From Allolobophora icterica (taxonomy: Eukaryota; Annelida; Clitellata; Crassiclitellata; Lumbricidae), in contig OY744612.1 of the NCBI GenBank assembly GCA_963556255.1, positions 23,405,192 through 23,469,191 on the forward strand: a stretch of 64,000 nucleotides of DNA, written 5' to 3'. The stretch's first letter is position 1; every line of letters starts with the position of its first letter. A program made the translations under genes and the position numbers. A model generated the notes under the pieces. The model did no database searches. It had not been told where the DNA came from and saw nothing but the letters and a program-made list of their open reading frames with translations. Below, in pieces: positions 36,086-46,337 of this stretch.

Positions 36086-36294
36086 ACATACATACGTGCA
36101 TGAGAACCTACCTGTCTCACTGAATTTGTACTTGACTAAGCGTCTGTGAATGCTATGTTCCTATAACTTTGCTGTTTTGGGTCATTGAATAAATGCGGAG
36201 ATTACGATTATGAGTTGCGAAGTACAAGGTCATCATTACTACCCAACATGCCACTTATCACGACTGTGCTGCGCAGAAGTTACTTACGAGTATT
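36086..36294 (+). repeat. Unique flank duplicated at 57555-57766
   Basis: The 200 bp after the MITE (ACATACGTGCATGAGAACC ... TTACTTACGAGTATTATT) are repeated downstream of the second MITE copy, showing duplication of MITE plus flank as one block. The two copies diverge just after GAGTATTATT. Confidence 0.85.
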
Positions 36295-36690
36295 ATTTTG
36301 TATTGTCTGTACTTGTTAACATAATTATGACCTTGACGTTCGGTAAACACAACCTTTTTGTTGACGGAGCTCTCTGTCTATCACTCTGATTCAAGTTGTT
36401 TGTGGAGATTTGTCATTGTTGTAGTCCAAAGATCTCAACACGTGAAAATATATGGCACCATTCATTTAATATATAGGCCAAAATTATGGCTTTGTAAACT
36501 AAGCAGCTGTTATAAATCGTGCGATAAGTACGCACTTTCCGCCGCCATTGAGCTTATCCTCTCATTCTTCATCAGCCATCTTCTTGGTTTGGCGTCTCTG
36601 ACCCTTCCCTACTCTGGTTCCAGTCCTTCTTAATTAAGATCTTGATCGTACTGTCATGTTTCAGTGTAACCTTACTGCGTACTTGTCAGT
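36295..36690. other. No gene seen; tail-like word before the (ATT)n array
   Basis: The word ACTGCGTACTTGTCAGTTTGAA at 36674-36695 also precedes the ATT array at 11988-12008 (with one change), suggesting both arrays began as the tail of a common repeat. Confidence 0.4.
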
Positions 36691-36694
36691 TTGA

Positions 36695-36980
<286 letters not shown>

Positions 36981-37768
36981 TCGCCCGAGGTAAATAAGAT
37001 CCCTCAGGCTCTAAGATATTAACAGTGATTGAAAATTTAAGCTTGGAGTACGTGGTCCTCATCCCCGGAGTGTAAAGTGAATGTGCCTCTAAAAGCTACT
37101 ACGTTGAAACGCTGGGTGCAAATTGAGATGCGCTGAAAAAGGTATGCTGTTTCTCTTGGGTCGCCGGAAACGACGGTCCAGCGGCGCCCCAGCTCCGTCA
37201 GAAATTCGCGTCCCTCATGGTTGATGGGGCCTAGTGTTTCTATAGCCACCGGTATGAACTCGTGTGTGATGGGAAGAGAGGCATATTTGAGGCACTTTCG
37301 GTCTGCTGCGTGTTCGGCCGCACCGCCGGGCATCGATGACGTCAGGTGGGTGTAGGAGGATGCACAGGTGTGTATGGTGGTGACGTCCCAGACGATGTAT
37401 CTTCCTCGGGCCCAGGGAATCAGCGTCGCCCCGTCCGGTCTTTTACCATCTGTCCTACTGAGGCCAGGAGGCTCCTTAGAGCTGGGGATGCCTGCCCCCA
37501 CAAGGGCTCTCCAGACGAGGTCGTTGATCGCAAAGTGACGTGCCGCCCTTCCCGAAGACCCCCTACAGACCAGCCATGATGTCCTCTGGCGTCGGTCATC
37601 TCACCGCACTGGCATAGATGTGGACCGCATAGTTCCAAACCGAGGCATAGCCCCGTGGCCACCCGTAGGGCCTCGTCACTGAGCCCCAGTCCGCACGCTG
37701 TCACCGGGATCGTCAGAAGCCAGTCGCCCGCATGAGGAGATGTAACCGCTCCAAGCCTGGCCCTCCCA
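36981..37768 (-). pseudogene. 5'-truncated LINE with restriction-like endonuclease end, embedded in (ATT)n
   Basis: Two overlapping minus-strand frames (37704-37420 and 37501-37037), joined by one frameshift near 37550, read one protein. It begins CGLGLSDEALRVATGLCLGL, then a CGPHLCQCG...H..G Cys/His cluster, RHFAINDLVWRALVGAGIP, and KEPPGLSRTDGKRPDGATL. WDVT, AIETLGPINHEG, LGRRW and SICTQRFNVVAFRG follow. The RPD...WDVT pattern after a Cys/His cluster suits the C-terminal restriction-like endonuclease of R2/R4-group LINEs. The 3' tail runs TACCTCGGGCGAAAAAATAA then (TAA)n. (ATT)n lies on both sides. The clade assignment is an inference. Confidence 0.75.
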
Positions 37769-38064
<296 letters not shown>

Positions 38065-38089
38065 TTCAATTTACTTGTCTTCGCGATTC

Positions 38090-38766
38090 TTGTCTCTCCA
38101 AGCCTCCAGCCACTGCTAGCAACCCCTTTCACTCTCCTGTGGTGTCCCTCAAGGATCCGTCCTGGGTCCACTCTTCCTCATTCTTTATACTACACCATTA
38201 AGCCACCGTATAGAATCCTCCTCTGTTGACCGCCATCTGCATACGCAGACGACACCCAACTCTGCATATTCTTCTCCTCTAGCTCCTTTCCCACCTCCAT
38301 CACACAATTACTCAACGTGGTTAACCTAATCTCTCAATGGATGTCGTCCAATCGTTTCTGCCTTAGCCCTTCCAAAACAAAAAATTCATCATCCTAGGCC
38401 TTCAAGAAAATCTCTGATCCTCTCATACACCTAACGACTAACTCTTCATCTCTTAACTTCGCCTCCTAGTCCTCTGTCCGCAATCTTAGTATTAGGGCAT
38501 TAGGCCTACTTTTGATCCACATCTCCCCTTCTCCAACAACACCTCCAACCTCTCGCGCTCGGATCCTGCTTCAAGCACATTGGTGACTTCCGCCATATCC
38601 GGCCCATGCTCGACCTTAAAACAGCTTTACCTACATTGTCCACTCAGAGCACGATTATTGAAATTCGCTGTTCCTCAACTTCGAGCCACCCAAATTAAAC
38701 GTCTGCAACTTATCCAAAACTCACTAGCCAGAGCTGTCACTATAGAACGCCCAAACATCATCATAT
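38090..38766 (+). pseudogene. CR1/Jockey-like LINE reverse transcriptase, part 1 (host of the palindromic insertion)
   Basis: Translation gives SCGVPQGSVLGPLFLILYTT (38134-38193, the GVPQGS..GP motif), then YADDTQLCIF (catalytic YADD, about 38243), LISQWMSSNRFCLS, and further on LRATQIKRLQLIQNSLARAV. The fragment is 5'-truncated and carries frameshifts. It stops at the CACTCC target site and resumes at 50134 in the same frame. Confidence 0.9.
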
Positions 38767-38772
38767 CACTCC
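38767..38772. repeat. Target-site duplication CACTCC, left
   Basis: CACTCC directly precedes the palindrome; an identical CACTCC follows it at 50128-50133. Confidence 0.9.
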
Positions 38773-38788
38773 AGTAGTAAATAAAGGA

Positions 38789-39180
38789 ATAGTTCTGGAA
38801 CAATATCTACCGTTCGAGTAATAGTTCTGGAACAATAGCTACCGTTCGAGTAATAGTTCTGGAACAATAGCTACCGTTCGAGTAATAGTTCTGGAACAAT
38901 ATCTACCGTTCGAGTAATAGTTCTGGAACAATATCTACCGTTCGAGTAATAGTTCTGGAACAATATCTACCGTTCGAGTAATAGTTCTGGAACAATATCT
39001 ACCGTTCGAGTAATAGTTATGGAACAATATCCACCGTATGAGTAATAGGTCTGAAACAATCTTTACAGTATGAGTATAGTTTCTGGAACAAGCCTTACCG
39101 TATGAGTATAGGTTCTGGAACAATCTCTACAGATGGTCTATATGTTCTGACGAAATCTCTACAGACAGAGGTTCTAGCGA
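38789..39180 (+). repeat. 32-bp subterminal tandem repeats, left arm
   Basis: About twelve copies of AGTTCTGGAACAATATCTAC then CGTTCGAGTAAT start 16 bp inside the terminus. Copies are near-identical outside and increasingly diverged inward. Confidence 0.95.
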
Positions 39181-39341
39181 AATTAATTCTTTTATATTTA
39201 ATATAGTTTAATTATATTTTAATATAGTTTAAACCTAACTTGTACTCTTACACGATTTAATTATGTTATTGAAACATTTCACCTGGTGAATAAACGTATT
39301 TCTTGACACAATTTTTTTAAAAATATTTTAGTTATTTTAAC

Positions 39342-39526
39342 ATGCTCAATAGCCTAGTGGTTAGCGCGTTGGACTATCAATTCAGAGGTTGGCGGTTCAA
39401 ACCCCACCAGGGCAGAAAATTTGAATCCAAACTTCTTTTCAACTCCCAGTCAACTGAGATATCATAATATAAGGTAGAGATAGACCAAACCTCATATGCC
39501 AAGGCTAAGAAAATGAAGTCGCTAAC
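39342..39526 (+). mobile_element. tRNA-derived SINE inside the left arm
   Basis: The tRNA-like head has A-box TAGCCTAGTGGTTAGCG and B-box GGCGGTTCAAACCCC (39350-39405). The tail is CCAAGGCTAAGAAAATGAAG. The anticodon position would read ATC on a stem with wobble pairs, and a long body follows, so it is a SINE and not a functional tRNA gene. Confidence 0.75.
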
Positions 39527-39894
39527 AGACTTTACATTAGGTTCATAGACAACTTCTGAAATGTTTTGAACTATTCAAACCTAGTTCGGGTCGGTTGAGT
39601 GTGCGCAGCGTATAATTCTATACAAATGGTCAGTCAAAAGACCCTACAGGCGCTATACCCAATGACACTTCATTTACACACAAGCTTATACCTGTAAATC
39701 TCACATCATGATGACTCGATATTTTAACACAATACACAAGCCTATTCATAGGACCTATTCATATGAAGGCTTGGCAATGACACGACACTTTAATACAAAT
39801 GCATAATATATAAATTTATATATGGGCAAATGCATGCGCACCTGTTGTGCTTACAATATAAATATTTAAAGGATCTGGGGACAAATTTTGAATT

Positions 39895-39968
39895 ATCCAA
39901 TGAGAACATATGACCAACCAATGAGCACAGCTTGGGTCCGATCTTCTTTGTGTATCATCTTATAAAAG
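39895..39968 (+). promoter_or_regulatory. Promoter of the double-PC4 gene: CCAAT motifs and TATA box
   Basis: ATCCAATGAG and ACCAACCAATGAG (39895-39924) lie about 40-60 bp upstream of TATAAAAG (39961-39968). The ATG is 113 bp after the TATA box. The same set exists in the right arm on the minus strand (TATA at 48932-48939). Confidence 0.7.
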
Positions 39969-40080
39969 TTTCTGTACATGGGTACGGACACATACTTCAC
40001 TCGGAAATCGACGCTGGAGACGAAAAGAGCCGTTTACAGTTATATCTCAAGCAGAACTCGTCGTTAATATCACTGAGAAC

Positions 40081-40894
40081 ATGTTTTCAAGATCTGCAGC
40101 ATCTACAATGACTGTGAGTATATGTGAATAATTTTTTTCAGTTCAACACATGCATTACAATCAAACTACAACATCGATATTAGACCATTTAGTATGAAGT
40201 TTTCACACACGCACGCATGCACCCACATGTGAAATGCTGATTTTACTTGCACATAAACTATAGCAAAGTTCTGTAACTGTATTTGTAGGTAGGATTGAAG
40301 CGTGGAAATGAAGAAGTGGACGATGCAAAGCAAGAGATGGTTAAAAAGACTCGAGCAAATCCAGATCTGTTTAATGAGTCCATTGGAAACAATCGCTATC
40401 TGACTGCGGGCATGTACAACGAGAATCTGATGATACATGTAAGAGAATACGAGACGGGACATGGCAAGCTATACCCTACAAGAAAGGGTGTATGCTTCAC
40501 CAAACCGCGATGGGCAACTTTCCTAAGGCATCTAGACGACATTGACAGAAGCGTAGAGTTGCTAAAAGCGAATCAGCCTGTGGAATATTTCCAACATATA
40601 GGTGGTAGATATTATGTTACTATTTCCAAGGGTATAAAGTGTGTAAACATTCGACGATACTTCCAACCCTTGAACACCAAAAAGGAGCGACCAACTCGCA
40701 GTGGAATCGCTTTGCGTTTGGACGAATGGGCAACGCTGATGACAAAGATTTTCAGGATGCATGAGCAATTACCAGAGCTCAAAGTCGCCACACCGTGCTA
40801 CGACAGCGAGGACCATGCGAATCAGATGGGTTTTTTGAACTGTCGAGAATGTAACCCATTTGGAGCAGATTCAGTTAACGAGTTAAATGTTTAA
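40081..40894 (+). CDS. Double-PC4-domain (SUB1/p15-like) protein, left-arm copy
   Basis: Predicted two-exon gene. Exon 1 is 40081-40113 (MFSRSAASTMT), the intron 40114-40288 (ACT|gtgagt...tttgtag|GTA, phase 0), and exon 2 40289-40894, giving 212 residues. Two PC4-type domains follow each other. The first is at about residues 44-108 (IGNNRYLTAGMYNENLMIHV, then REYE..HGKLYPTRKGV and RWATFL). The second is at about 121-178 (IGGRYYVTISKGIKCVNIRR, then RPTRSGIAL and EWATLM). PC4 proteins bind single-stranded DNA and act in transcription and repair; normally they have one such domain. The C-terminus has CYDSEDHANQMGFLNCREC, a possible metal-binding pair. TATA box and polyA signal frame the gene. 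The product of the other arm is identical. Confidence 0.8.
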
Positions 40895-40971
40895 GACGTT
40901 AGACTTTACATATGCTCTTACCTGACATTTAATATAATTAGAAGAAGAAGAAACCAAGCAGAATGTGTTTT

Positions 40972-40977
40972 AATAAA
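40972..40977 (+). terminator. PolyA signal AATAAA
   Basis: AATAAA, 78 bp after the TAA stop of the double-PC4 gene. Mirror copy at 47923-47928 on the minus strand. Confidence 0.7.
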
Positions 40978-40989
40978 GATTATTAAACG

Positions 40990-43490
40990 GAAATATGTCT
41001 TCGGTATTTGCATGTTTTACTTATGGTTAGCATATCAAGTTTAGAACTTACATGTTGAAAAGCAAAATGGAAAGAGAGTTTGAATAGGAAGCGTAATACT
41101 TTGCAAAGTCAGAATGATTTGGATGTTCGAACGTTAAAACCACAACTTTCAGATTCCCAGTGTGTATAGATGTTGATTTGTGTAACTAAGTTACAACTCT
41201 TATGAGGAAACATCGCAGCGTTTGTAGTTTTCTTTGCCAAAATTCTGAATTTTCAATTCCTACGAGACTTGGAATACAAACTTGTACGCCACAATTACAA
41301 CTTTTTAATTATCAAGGCTGTGCGCTGACGACTTTAAAGTTTCCAGTCACGCATGGAACGAGAGTTTAAGCTTGCCAATTTTAGTTTGTAAGACTGTTGA
41401 GAGAGAGCGAGAGAGCGCGCGCGAGAGAGAAGAGGTTTTAGAAACGGGAGAGAAGAAGGGAGAGAAGAAGGGCGAGAGAGAGGAAGAGCGCGCGCGAGAG
41501 AGAGAGGAAGAGCGCGAGAGAAGAGGGTTAGGTGAAAAGGCATAATTTCCATGATAGTTTGTTCACTAAAACTTCAAATTGTAAGTTCGACAGACACATG
41601 CGACGATAGTTTGAATGCTAAACTTACAATTTATACTTTGCAAAGACTGTGATTGCGATGGGTTTTACAGTGGGGTTTACCACAGTGGACAACTTTAAGA
41701 CTATACGGTGGGTGAAACGAAGGTTTTTAGTTTGAGAAGCTCCTTAACATGATAAAATTTTCTTTCGTTAGACGAATGTTCTCAGCATAAAGCTGTTGCA
41801 CGGTCTGATGAGGCAGTTAGAGTGGAGGTCCATATTGTAAAAATTACACATTTTAGACTGGATAGGTGCTGCTAAGATTAAGTCTTTCCACACTGTACAG
41901 CCAAATGTGCTAATTTCCACACCAACATACCAAACTTTTAGTCTGCGAAGACGCAGGACTTGTGAGCATACAGGCTAAATGACAAGTTTTTGCTACAAAG
42001 ATACCGATGTTGAAGGTTTGCTAACGTCTTTCACGTTTGCATATTCAGGTGGATTGAGAGTTTACTTATAAAACTTAGGACTTGCAAGTTGTATGAAGGA
42101 TTTCTACAGTAAAATGGCGACTTTTATCATGTGAAGCCTCAAGATGTAGAGCTAAAATGAGACCGTTTATGTTACAAAGACATTGCAAAGTGTCATCTCT
42201 TACGAGGTAAAGTCTGCTGAGAAGAGAGCAAACACACAATTTTTGGAATGCAGAGACGCCTACGAGGTGAGAAACTTAGGTCTTTTAGGAGAGCTGTCGT
42301 GAAGGTTTGCAGAGTAAAATGTGAGCTTTTGAGTTGCACTAGCGCTGGTCAGGACGGAAAATTTACAACTTTCTTCGTTTCAATGAAAGATTTGCACGAT
42401 GATTTGTGTGTTTTAGCTGATCAACATATACAGAAAGGTGAAATATTAACATGGAAAGGTTTAGGTATCGAGACATATGGCAGGACCGGGTGCATTTTAC
42501 ATACACATGTCCAGTTAGCGAACTCTTGCACAAATTTTGAGCTAAAATATCAAAACTTATGAAAAAGAATGTGCAATTCTATGCGACGGCCTGATGTTTT
42601 AAAGGTTTGAACGCTTGAAAGTAAAGGTAATTGGCAAGCTGAGCTCGCATTCGCACGGTTTTGGCTATGTCGTGGAATAAGCGGATTTGTGGAAACTAAG
42701 TTTTTGGGTGAAATGTAGTTGAAATTGTACATCTTTGGATGATGGAACTGAAACATATGAGAGTTCTAACGGATAAAGTATGAGATGTGCGATTGCAAAC
42801 TTGTGTGAACAGAGTGATTTCCTTTGCAATGCATGTTGCATTTTCAGAGGTTGACATATTATTCCTAGATGTGATTTGTAGGAAGCAGCATCAATCGAAG
42901 TACACTTGTAAAATTTTATCATGTCTTGGGCAGTTTGGATGATAGTTCTAGCAAAGCGTTGGAGCTGCAATTTGATAGAAAACGAGAGGTTTCGCCTGAG
43001 AGGAGAGATCTTCTATAGACCTGCAACTTTGCATATTTTCATTCTCAGGAGTTTTTCAATTGCATGCAAAATAACTAAATACTCAAAGACCCGAGTTGTA
43101 GGTTAAAAGCTGATTTATTTCAATAATACAACTTCTATGTCGAGTCACCAAAGTTTCTCGCACACCATATGGAAATCTATGCTCGACGCCTCAGCCACAC
43201 ACGCTCAGTTTGTTAAAGTCAGCATTTTCGCATAAACGACATTATCAAAGATTTCAATGTTACAAGTCCATTTTAAACAATTAAACTTGTCAACATTCCA
43301 AATTCATGCGAAACTGGCTCCAACATTTGGCAAAAGTTGTAGAAATGTACACTCAAAGGTAAAAGACAAAGTTTTGATTCATCAGCAAAGTTGTGCTATA
43401 ACTAATGAAAACCGAACAATATTCTTAGCACTGCGCGATCATTTCTGTCTGTCTTCTTGTCTTTGAACATCGGTTTAAACATGCGATTAC
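40990..43490 (+). other. Inner part of the left arm; repeat-like, no confident gene
   Basis: Words of the type AACTT(A/G)CAA and ACAACTTT recur roughly every 60-120 bp (for example near 41049, 41146, 41190, 41270, 41300, 41690, 42065 and 42080), suggesting an old, diverged tandem repeat. A GA/GCGC low-complexity patch lies at 41397-41525. The single open frame of note is listed separately. Confidence 0.45.
42248..42562 (+). CDS. Uncharacterised 104-codon open frame, left arm
   Basis: Starts MQRRLRGEKLRSFRRAVVKV, with a basic N-terminus. No domain recognised and no clear promoter. It is preserved without change in the other arm (46338-46652), but the arms are near-identical anyway, so this is weak evidence of selection. 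It may be a chance frame in repeat-like DNA. Confidence 0.2.
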   Translation: MQRRLRGEKLRSFRRAVVKVCRVKCELLSCTSAGQDGKFTTFFVSMKDLHDDLCVLADQHIQKGEILTWKGLGIETYGRTGCILHTHVQLANSCTNFELKYQNL

Positions 43491-43491
43491 T

Positions 43492-43560
43492 ACCACCGCC
43501 ACCGCCGCCGCCACCGCAGCCGCCACAGCCACCGCCACCGTCGGCACCGCCGGCGCCGTA
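43492..43560. repeat. CCG/CCA triplet tract at the inner edge of the left arm
   Basis: ACCACCGCCACCGCCGCCGC-type triplets. Arm homology ends inside this tract near 43527; the right arm ends at the matching tract 45370-45410. Confidence 0.9.
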
Positions 43561-43639
43561 GTCGTCATAGACATCAAACACATTTTCTCCAATAGTTGCA
43601 ATTTAGCTGTATGCGATGACCACCAGATAATGAAGAATT

Positions 43640-44077
43640 TTAAATAATATAAATTCTCACAGTCCCGAGAATTCTGTCTGAGCACAGAGGACAATAGTCA
43701 ATAGCATCTGCACAGGGCTCACAGCAAACTATATGGCAACAAGGTAGATTCAGCGTCTGTACTTGGATAGTATTGCAACGTTTGCATATTAATGAAGTTT
43801 TCAGCTTTTCATTCTCGGTCTTAAGTCGGATGAGACGATAAGAATGAGAGGTGTCAGACTTTAGAATATGATCTTCACGCCCATCGTTTCTATCAAGTCC
43901 TTCACCTTCCGACGTAACAGATTCACAACTGCCTGGAAGGTTGTTTTGCGTCCAAGTAATGTCGTGATTTTCAACCTTAAAACACATTCTCGATATACTT
44001 TTAAGTAAACTAGAGAGTTGACTAATTGTACAAGACTGCCAAAAGGACCTGCGTATGACGGCTTTTAACGAATTCAA
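43640..44077 (-). CDS. IAP-type RING-finger protein in the palindrome spacer
   Basis: 145-residue open frame, single copy in the element. Residues about 79-94 (SYRLIRLKTENEKLKT) look like a short coiled coil. Residues 97-145 form a C-terminal C3HC4 RING: ICKRCNTIQVQTLNLPCCHI, then VCCEPCADAIDYCPLCSDRI and GTVRIYII. Cys/His spacing and the C-terminal position match RING domains of inhibitor-of-apoptosis (BIRC) proteins, which act as E3 ubiquitin ligases; all zinc ligands are present. No BIR domain is encoded in this frame. A role in blunting host cell death or degrading a host factor is only an inference. A CCAAT word lies upstream (near 44098), but no TATA box or polyA signal was found; upstream exons are possible. 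Confidence 0.65.
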   Translation of the reverse strand: MNSLKAVIRRSFWQSCTISQLSSLLKSISRMCFKVENHDITWTQNNLPGSCESVTSEGEGLDRNDGREDHILKSDTSHSYRLIRLKTENEKLKTSLICKRCNTIQVQTLNLPCCHIVCCEPCADAIDYCPLCSDRILGTVRIYII

Positions 44078-44164
44078 ACTCTTCCTAACTGTTCATCCAT
44101 TGGTCGGCTAAAATTTTGAAATTTCTTATTGACATCTACCGATTATTGTTGTTCATACCTGCAA

Positions 44165-45330
44165 ATTTTTCAAACTAAAAATTGTTGAAACTGAAAATTT
44201 GAAAGTGTGAAAAAATTATTGAAACTAACAATTTGTAAAACTTTGAAACAAAAATTTTTTAAACTTTGAACCTAAAATTTCTCAAACTAAAATTTGTAAA
44301 ACTTTCAAACTAAAATTTTTCAAACTAAAAATTTTTAAAACTTTGAAACTAAAATTTTGTAAAACTTTGAAACTAAAATATTTGAAACTAAAAATTTTTA
44401 AAACTTTCAAACTAAAAATTTGTAAAACTTTGAAACTAAAATTTTTCAAACTAAAATTTGTAAAACCTTGAAACTAAAATATTTGAAACTAAAAATTTTT
44501 AAAACTTTCAAACTAAAACTTTGTAAAACTTTGAGACTAAAATTTGTAAAACTTTGAAACTAAAAATTTTTAAACTAAAACTTTGTAAAACTTTGACACT
44601 AAAAATTTTCAAACTAAAAATTTGTGAAACTTTGAAACAAAAATTTCTCAAACTAAAACTTTGTAAAACTTTGAGACTAAAATTTTTGAAAAAAAAATTT
44701 TTTAAACTTTCAACTAAAATATTTTTAAGCTTTCAAACTAAAAATTTTTAAAACTTTAAAACTAAAATTTTTTAAAACTTTGAAACTAAAAATTTTTAAA
44801 ACTTTCTTTCAAACTAAAATTTTTCAAACTAAAAAATTTTTGAAACTAAAAATTTTTAAAACTTTGAAAGTAAAATTTTGGAAACTAAAAATTTTTAAAA
44901 CTTTGAAACTTAAATTTTTTAAAACTTTCAAACTAAAAATTTTTAAAACTTTCAAACTAAAATTTTTCAAACTAAAACTTTTTTGAAACTAAAAATTTTT
45001 AAAACTTTCAAACTAAAAATTTTTAAAACTTTCAAACTAAAATTTTTTAAAACTTTAAAACTAAAAATTTTTAAAACTTTCAAACTAAAATTTTTCAAAC
45101 TAAAAAATTTTTGAAACTAAAATTTTTTAAAACTTTGAAAGTAAAATTTTGGAAACTAAAAATTTTTAAAACTTTGAAACTTAAATTTTTTAAAACTTTC
45201 AAACTAAAAATTTTTAAAACTTTCAAACTAAAATTTTTCAAACTAAAACTTTTTTGAAACTAAAAATTTTTAAAACTTTGAAACTAAAATTTTTGAAACT
45301 AAAATTTTTGAAACTTGAAATTTTGGTTTG
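44165..45330. repeat. 1.15-kb AT-rich tandem repeat in the spacer
   Basis: Degenerate 20-27-bp units built from AAACTTTGAAACTAAAAATTTTT, with GAAAC/CAAAC alternation and longer internal duplications (for example 44770-45000 resembles 45030-45290). The KLKIFKTLKLK frames are its translation. Confidence 0.9.
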
Positions 45331-46337
45331 GAAATTTCAAAATAATCTGTGACGCTGGAGGTGACGACTATGGCGGCTGCGGTGGCGGCGGCGGCGGTGG
45401 CGGTGGTAGTAATCGCATGTTTAAACCGATGTTCAAAGACAAGAAGACAGCCAGAAATGATCGCGCAGTGCTAAGAATATTGTTCGGTTTTCATTAGTTA
45501 TAGCACAACTTTGCTGATGAATCAAAACTTTGTCTTTTACCTTTGAGTGTACATTTCTACAACTTTTGCCAAATGTTGGAGCCAGTTTCGCATGAATTTG
45601 GAATGTTGACAAGTTTAATTGTTTAAAATGGACTTGTAACATTGAAATCTTTGATAATGTCGTTTATGCGAAAATGCTGACTTTAACAAACTGAGCGTGT
45701 GTGGCTGAGGCGTCGAGCATAGATTTCCATATGGTGTGCGAGAAACTTTGGTGACTCGACATAGAAGTTGTATTATTGAAATAAATCAGCTTTTAACCTA
45801 CAACTCGGGTCTTTGAGTATTTAGTTATTTTGCATGCAATTGAAAAACTCCTGAGAATGAAAATATGCAAAGTTGCAGGTCTATAGAAGATCTCTCCTCT
45901 CAGGCGAAACCTCTCGTTTTCTATCAAATTGCAGCTCCAACGCTTTGCTAGAACTATCATCCAAACTGCCCAAGACATGATAAAATTTTACAAGTGTACT
46001 TCGATTGATGCTGCTTCCTACAATCACCTCTAGGAATAATATGTCAACCTCTGAAAATGCAACATGCATTGCAAAGGAAATCACTCTGTTCACACAAGTT
46101 TGCAATCGCACATCTCATACTTTATCCGTTAGAACTCTCATATGTTTCAGTTCCATCATCCAAAGATGTACAATTTCAACTACATTTCACCCAAAAACTT
46201 AAAGTTTCCACAAATCCGCTTATTCCACGACATAGCCAAAACCGTGCGAATGCGAGCTCAGCTTGCCAATTACCTTTACTTTCAAGCGTTCAAACCTTTA
46301 AAACATCAGGCCGTCGCATAGAATTGCACATTCTTTT

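Larger units (their letters stand above)
38773..43527 (+). repeat. Left arm of the giant inverted repeat
   Basis: About 4.76 kb, matching 45370-50127 in reverse complement. Differences seen by eye: a 2-bp indel near 42696, a substitution and 1-bp indel near 42872-42880, a substitution near 43450, and GA/GC changes near 41485. Homology ends inside a CCG/CCA triplet tract. Confidence 0.95.

Noticed and set aside
39342..39415. Functional tRNA gene
   Set aside because: The A and B boxes are good, but the anticodon stem has wobble pairs, the anticodon would be ATC, and a SINE body and tail follow.
41334..41552. 72-codon frame in the left arm, mirrored at 47348-47566
   Set aside because: Low-complexity GA/GCGC repeat translation; it differs between arms at the repeat.
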